64,000 bases of DNA, from NCBI GenBank assembly GCA_032209605.1, contig JASFXZ010000010.1, positions 14,777,385 to 14,841,384 on the forward strand, given 5' to 3'. Below the pieces are notes generated by a model. The model was not told where the DNA came from. It searched no databases and worked only from the letters and a program-made list of their open reading frames with translations. The DNA comes from Mactromeris polynyma. Lineage: Eukaryota > Mollusca > Bivalvia > Venerida > Mactridae. The position numbers were made by a program, and so were the translations under genes. Below are positions 59,661 to 64,000 of the stretch, one piece after another; the first letter of the stretch is position 1, and each line of letters starts with the position of its first letter.

Positions 59661-61133
59661 GCTGTAAGGAGTTTGGTCACAAATGCCACAGGTTTTAGCG
59701 GAATCAGGGATTAGTTATTTTTAGCACAGGTTTTAAATCAACAGAATAATTACATAAAAGTTAGATTTTCATTTATAATTTATGCATAATAAGTTTTTGA
59801 AATGCTTCTTCAGTTGGTTTTATACTGTAAGTTAACTTTTGTTAGTCTGTAACGTCATTGAAACAATAACTGCTCCGTCCACGAACAAATGGTAAAGGAA
59901 TAATAATTGAGTCTCCGGCTTCTGTGACTAACAAGAGGGCCATGGCAACCCTATATTCTTAATCTGTATAATATTGGTAATTGATATTTATTTGTGTGCT
60001 GTTCAGTTTATGGAAACCTGGCCTAAAGGGATTCAAGGCATAGATAGTTGGCTTTATCCTGATCCAAAAGTCATGAGTTCGAATCTTGCCTTTGTCAAGC
60101 TTGAACCACAGACTTCTAAATCACTGAATTTGGTGTTAGTACTGATAAGTTCCCCCAGGAACCGACACTGATTTGTATATGTTGTCAAATCTTGTTTAGT
60201 GATTTTTGTAAAGTAAATAAATTTAAACTTTTAAATAAGCCTAAAGATTTACCCATAGATCAGCTATATGTAATTATGTTCAATACTGTCCTTGACACTC
60301 ATAGATGACTTAAAGTTTGTTATAGAGTTAAATTAAATAAAGCAGCTGTGCATCTTGCAGCCATTGTGTCTGCCCAATCATACAACAGGGTAAACTTTTT
60401 ATAGTGTCAAGATTCAAATAATTGTTTCTGCCAAATTGTTTTAATTTAATTAGTGTGTTAACTTGGTTACCATTGTAACATCAATTTTAATTACATTCAG
60501 TTGATATTATTTGTTTTTGTTCAAATCCATGCCAGTAACATTCATTTGACGTTTTGGCTGCATTGACCCATTATTCACAGTAAAGGTGTAATTTTGAAGC
60601 AGTGAGTCAGGACTGGACAACAGTTGTATGCCAATAGATCACTTAAGCCTTTGGGTCAAGCCAATAAAAAATTGAAATAAAGAGTTACATACATTATTCC
60701 TGCTCGGTATGATATATGAAGACATTTATTGTATTGATAAGGAGAACAGTAAGCAGCGCTGGATTGACCTATTGGACAGAATGTGTCGTATTTCACCAGA
60801 ATTATTAACATTGCTAATTCAGTTCTTTGATTCATACGTCAGGCGTAGCATTTTAAGTGCTGTTCTATGGGGGGTATATATAATCCTTCTGTAATGATGG
60901 ATACCATGTGTCCACTACATCATACTTACATGTCTGCTAGACACATAACTGTCACCACTTTAGTCGTCAAGATCCAGTTCTTGATTGATTTTATCAAATG
61001 TATAATTTCTTCTATCTAACACAATGACTGACACAAATGTGGGACTTATCTGTGGCACAAGACCTCTTAAATTGATGTATTTCTCAAGTCAGATATGCAA
61101 GAAACAGTCCCACCATTGATAAGTGTTGCTAAT
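59661..61133. other. Unique sequence with a faint tRNA-like fragment, no gene seen
   Basis: 60045-60110 has TAGTTGGCTTTATCCTGATC and ATGAGTTCGAATCTTGCC, reminiscent of a decayed SINE head. Frames at 59974 and 60709 are not supported. Confidence 0.4.
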
Positions 61134-62503
61134 ACAGTCAAACCTGGCGTTACAGTCACCTGTATATAAATGTGTCCCAGTACTATTTAAAATCTAAAAC
61201 CGAGTTTTTGTTCTTAAGAATTAGTTTTTAATAGTGTAAAGCCTGGTCATCCAAAACCCGGTTGCATCAATGCCCGTACGCTCCACACAACGCTTTGATT
61301 CCACTACCGTTACATTCACCCGCTGCTGTATTACCCAGTATATTTTGATATTTGACCTTACGAAATCACCGTTCGTTCCTGATACTAAATGCCATTGGTC
61401 GACACGATCACGTGACTACTGAGTTTATTATAGATGGGTATTTTCCAGTGTTAAACCAATAAAATGTGTACGCAGTGTACAGCCTTTCGCTTCGAAGGAA
61501 AGTTTGAGTATCTAGTTAATCGGGTTTAGTTCATGTCATTAAAAGTATAGCACTTACAGAAGGCAGTGTTTCGTTCATTCATCGAGGTTTGTACGGATAA
61601 TATAAAAAAAGCGTGGCGAATCTGATTAACAAGATGCCAAGTAACGATATGATGCATTTCAAAATATACACAGATTCCGCCCGTACAGTTGTTTAAATGA
61701 CCTTAAATCACTACACATTTACAGGCATCGGAATAATTTTGGCATGCCGACGAAACGATAGTCATTTACTTTATATTTATTTAGTTTTTCTAGCAATTTA
61801 CATAGCCACAGCGGCATTTCTATGACAGTGAAAGCTGTCTATTCAATGCACACTCGCATGAAGTTTATTTACACATGTTTACTGTCCTACTTTTGGGACA
61901 TTAGCGAGTCGTTGTAAGTGGCTCGCTGAATGGTTGTGGACGCATGTCAACTCGTCTGTCTAAATATAGAAAATATCAGTTGTGCGGGAGTTATAAAGCA
62001 GAGGGTGAATATGAAGGTATCGGAATAAGCGCCCGATGCTCAAGGAGAGTACAATGCCCGATATCAACACATATATCTCTGTAGATTTGCCGGAATGCGT
62101 GCCACAAAATTTAAGCGAGGCGATATGTTCTCCTTTTTTGTGGCATGCATTCCTTATTAATCTACAGAGATCTTATGTGTTGATATGGGCTTCGATGCAA
62201 CCGGATTTTAACAGGTTTTACGCTATTAAAAACTATTTCTTACAAATAAAAACTGCCAAAATACGTACCGTTTAGTGATCGGCTGCCAGCTTTTCGTGCC
62301 CCAGTTTATTTGAAGAATTGAAACACAACATTCAAATGTGTAAAATGTATTTAAATATAACATGTTATAAGAATATTTGAACCAAATATTATTGTTATCT
62401 AATAAAGTACTATATCTGTGTCAACCTGGATATAGTGGTCACCTGTCTAGAGCAGTCACTTCATGCTCAGTCCCATGGCTAACCACTATAGACAGGTTAG
62501 ACT
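61134..62503. mobile_element. Putative TIR DNA element, CpG-rich interior
   Basis: TACAGTCAAACCTG at the left and CAGGTTAGACTGTA at the right are inverted with one mismatch. Sub-terminal TATAGTGGTCACCTGTCTAG and its inverse (CCACTATAGACAGG) lie at the right end, and CACCTGTATATA at the left. The interior (61240-62280) is richer in CpG than its surroundings and holds a 135-nt hairpin. No transposase was recognised. Confidence 0.5.
62056..62190. other. Long 135-nt hairpin
   Basis: GCCCGATATCAACACATATA..TCTCTGTAGAT..GGAATGCGTGCCACAAAA pairs with TTTTGTGGCATGCATTCC..ATCTACAGAGATC..TATGTGTTGATATGGGC. About 50-bp arms with few mismatches, loop of about 27 nt. The frame at 62036-62275 spans the hairpin and is not taken as a gene. 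Confidence 0.85.
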
Positions 62504-62739
62504 GTACATGTTTGTCTGTATCAAGGGGAAGTGAAAGCATGCAAAACTGGTCTATGTAATAGATAGAGATAGGGTTACTCTTATTAAGTTGATGGCATAG
62601 CCCCGAGACTAAACTAGATATCCAAGTGTTTTCGCTTTATCATAGTCCAATCACAATAAAGTGTGTGTACTAACAGGTATTTCTTTCTATCATGACTGTG
62701 ACGTATGCAAGTAAGTGGACATGTCATGCACTGTAATTA

Positions 62740-63090
62740 TAAATTTTAAAACCCAAGAAATTAAACCAATCAAATAAAAGAAGCATGCGCTGTGATAGTG
62801 GAATTTAAAACCCCACAAATTAAACCAATCAAATAAAAGAAGCATGCACTGTGATAGTGGAATTTAAAACCCCACAAATTAAACCAATCAAAAAAAAGAA
62901 GCATGCACTGTGATAGTGGAATTTAAAACCCCACAAATTAAACCAATCAAATAAAAGAAGCATGCGCTGTGATAGTGGAATTTAAAACCCCACAAATTAA
63001 ACCAATCAAATAAAAGAAGCATGCGCTGTGATAGTGGAATTTAAAACCCCACAAATTTAACCAATCAAATAAAGGAAGCATGCACTGCGA
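62740..63090. repeat. 59-bp minisatellite, about 6 copies
   Basis: Unit AAACCAATCAAATAAAAGAA, GCATGCGCTGTGATAGTGGA, ATTTAAAACCCCACAAATT. End copies are more diverged than middle ones. Confidence 0.96.
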
Positions 63091-63847
63091 TTATGAACCC
63101 AAGGATGTTGCATGAACCAATCGTGGTAAAGTATTGTTATGTAATATTGCTTTTTGCAACAGTGTAGTTATTACCCACACTGTTCATTTTAATGCACTCT
63201 GTCATTTGATAAAATAAGTCCCTCCCCTTCTTGAATAAGCTCCGCCTCTCAAAGTGAAGCGCTACAAGCTTCACAGGAAAACAACCAAAACTAAGCAGAC
63301 TAATCAAATATGCTTCCACTCTTGCAATATTATACTGAATCTTTTGATTGGTTTTGTGATCACTCCAAAAGCTCTTGAAAATGTGTTTGAAGCATCAATC
63401 CCACTTGAGATTTTTATGAAATCAAGACCAAATTTTCGTGTACAGAAATAAGTTTGTTTGAATTCTCAGAAAGGAAGATTACAAAAAGACAAAAATGTGC
63501 CAAATTGGTAGATATCAGGTGTTAGGTTTATTTTAAGTTAAATTGTATAATAAAATTTATCTGAAAAAGATTGATTCTTCTTGTTAAAGCCAAAGAATGG
63601 TTTTGCGTAACTTTTGAGCTTTCAGCGAACAAGAAGAAGAAGACTTTTGTGCTATATTTAGCTTTTCACAACAGTTTGATTGTAGATATCAATTACAGCT
63701 TGGACTTTTATCACCTTTTCAAATTTTTATAAAAATCAATGCTTTAATTATAATAATGTACATATTTCATATTCCTGTATCCTGCAGTAGTTTTACTGAC
63801 AGTTCCAGGGCTTCAAATCACTGTGTGCTCATTATTTTTTATTATGT
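63091..63847. other. Unique sequence, no gene supported
   Basis: The frame 63254-63451 ends with a rather protein-like stretch (PKALENVFEASIPLEIFMKS) but has no homology I recognise and no clear splice sites. Confidence 0.35.
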
Positions 63848-64000
63848 TTTTCGGCAAAGCCGTACTAACATGGTTTTGCTATTTGCATATCAGTGTTTTG
63901 TAAACTAATCAAATTTTACGTTAACCACCAAGGCAATTTCTCTTCAACCGAAAAATGTTTGTAACCTTGACGCAGATTGTTAACATTGTGTATAATGTAT
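63848..64000 (+). mobile_element. Family 3 interspersed repeat, copy 4, cut by the window end
   Basis: TTTTTCGGCAAAGCCGTACT, ACATGGTTTTGCTATTTGCA and GGCAATTTCTCTTCAACCG match the copy at 57316. Confidence 0.8.

Noticed and set aside
59489..59689. Minus-strand frame with YMWLHACF repeats
   Set aside because: Readout of the 50-bp array.
60709..60894. 61-residue plus-strand frame with Leu-rich stretch
   Set aside because: Looked protein-like but no splice sites, homology or neighbours support it.
63254..63451. Possible terminal exon of the split gene (ends PLEIFMKSRPNFRVQK)
   Set aside because: No clear acceptor in the right phase and no family resemblance seen.

Overview
This is a 64-kb, AT-rich, intron- and repeat-dominated eukaryotic nuclear window. 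Gene structure (phase-compatible exons with GT..AG borders), an invertebrate neuropeptide-type GPCR, tRNA-derived SINEs and several short terminal-inverted-repeat (TIR) element families suggest a lophotrochozoan animal, most likely a bivalve mollusc. The species cannot be named from the sequence. There is no bacterial, organellar or viral gene organisation.

Gene content is sparse. One complete single-exon gene is clear: a class A GPCR of FMRFamide-receptor type at 10195-11646 (+). A second gene on the + strand is seen only in part, as three exons with compatible phases (43711-43851, 49358-49406, 50344-50403). Its product looks faintly like a segment of the largest TFIIIC subunit, but that identity is tentative. 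The remaining long reading frames are mostly shadows of tandem repeats whose period is a multiple of three.

About 17-18 kb (roughly a quarter) is tandem repeat: 22 main arrays with periods of 16 to 73 bp, each with its own private unit. Order by position: 43 bp (35-650), 33 (889-1620), 71 (1785-2496), 28 (3101-3380), 55 (5074-7990), GPCR gene, 31 (11811-12297), 24 (14392-14734), 26-27 (18043-18206), 26 (19617-20240), 21 (20780-21334), 73 (22520-23418), 25 (25601-26480), 42 (31040-32190), 62 (36333-37389), 54 (41266-42525), 36 (44553-45023), 29 (46508-46798), 22/23 (47843-49199), 40 (50384-50903), 16 (53474-53950), 50 (58211-59660), 59 (62740-63090).

Between the arrays are short mobile-element relics: a MITE family with TIR CAGTAAAACCTC (about six copies), a second with TIR CAGTCGGACCTCG (four copies), a pogo/Tigger-type internally deleted element (38595-39485) keeping a CENP-B-like N-terminus, foldback elements, an AGCTCACC..GGTGAGC element family, four copies of an unclassified 200-280 bp repeat, and tRNA-derived SINEs.

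Two observations stand out. First, two arrays carry splice-site modules: the 40-bp array duplicates the exon/intron border of the split gene, giving 13 copies of its 5' splice site, and the 55-bp array carries 53 copies of a branchpoint/pyrimidine-tract/CAG module upstream of the GPCR. Second, three arrays (22520, 44553, 53474) were visibly born inside the ends of mobile elements. Together they suggest that local sequence, whether exon border or transposon end, is repeatedly amplified in place.
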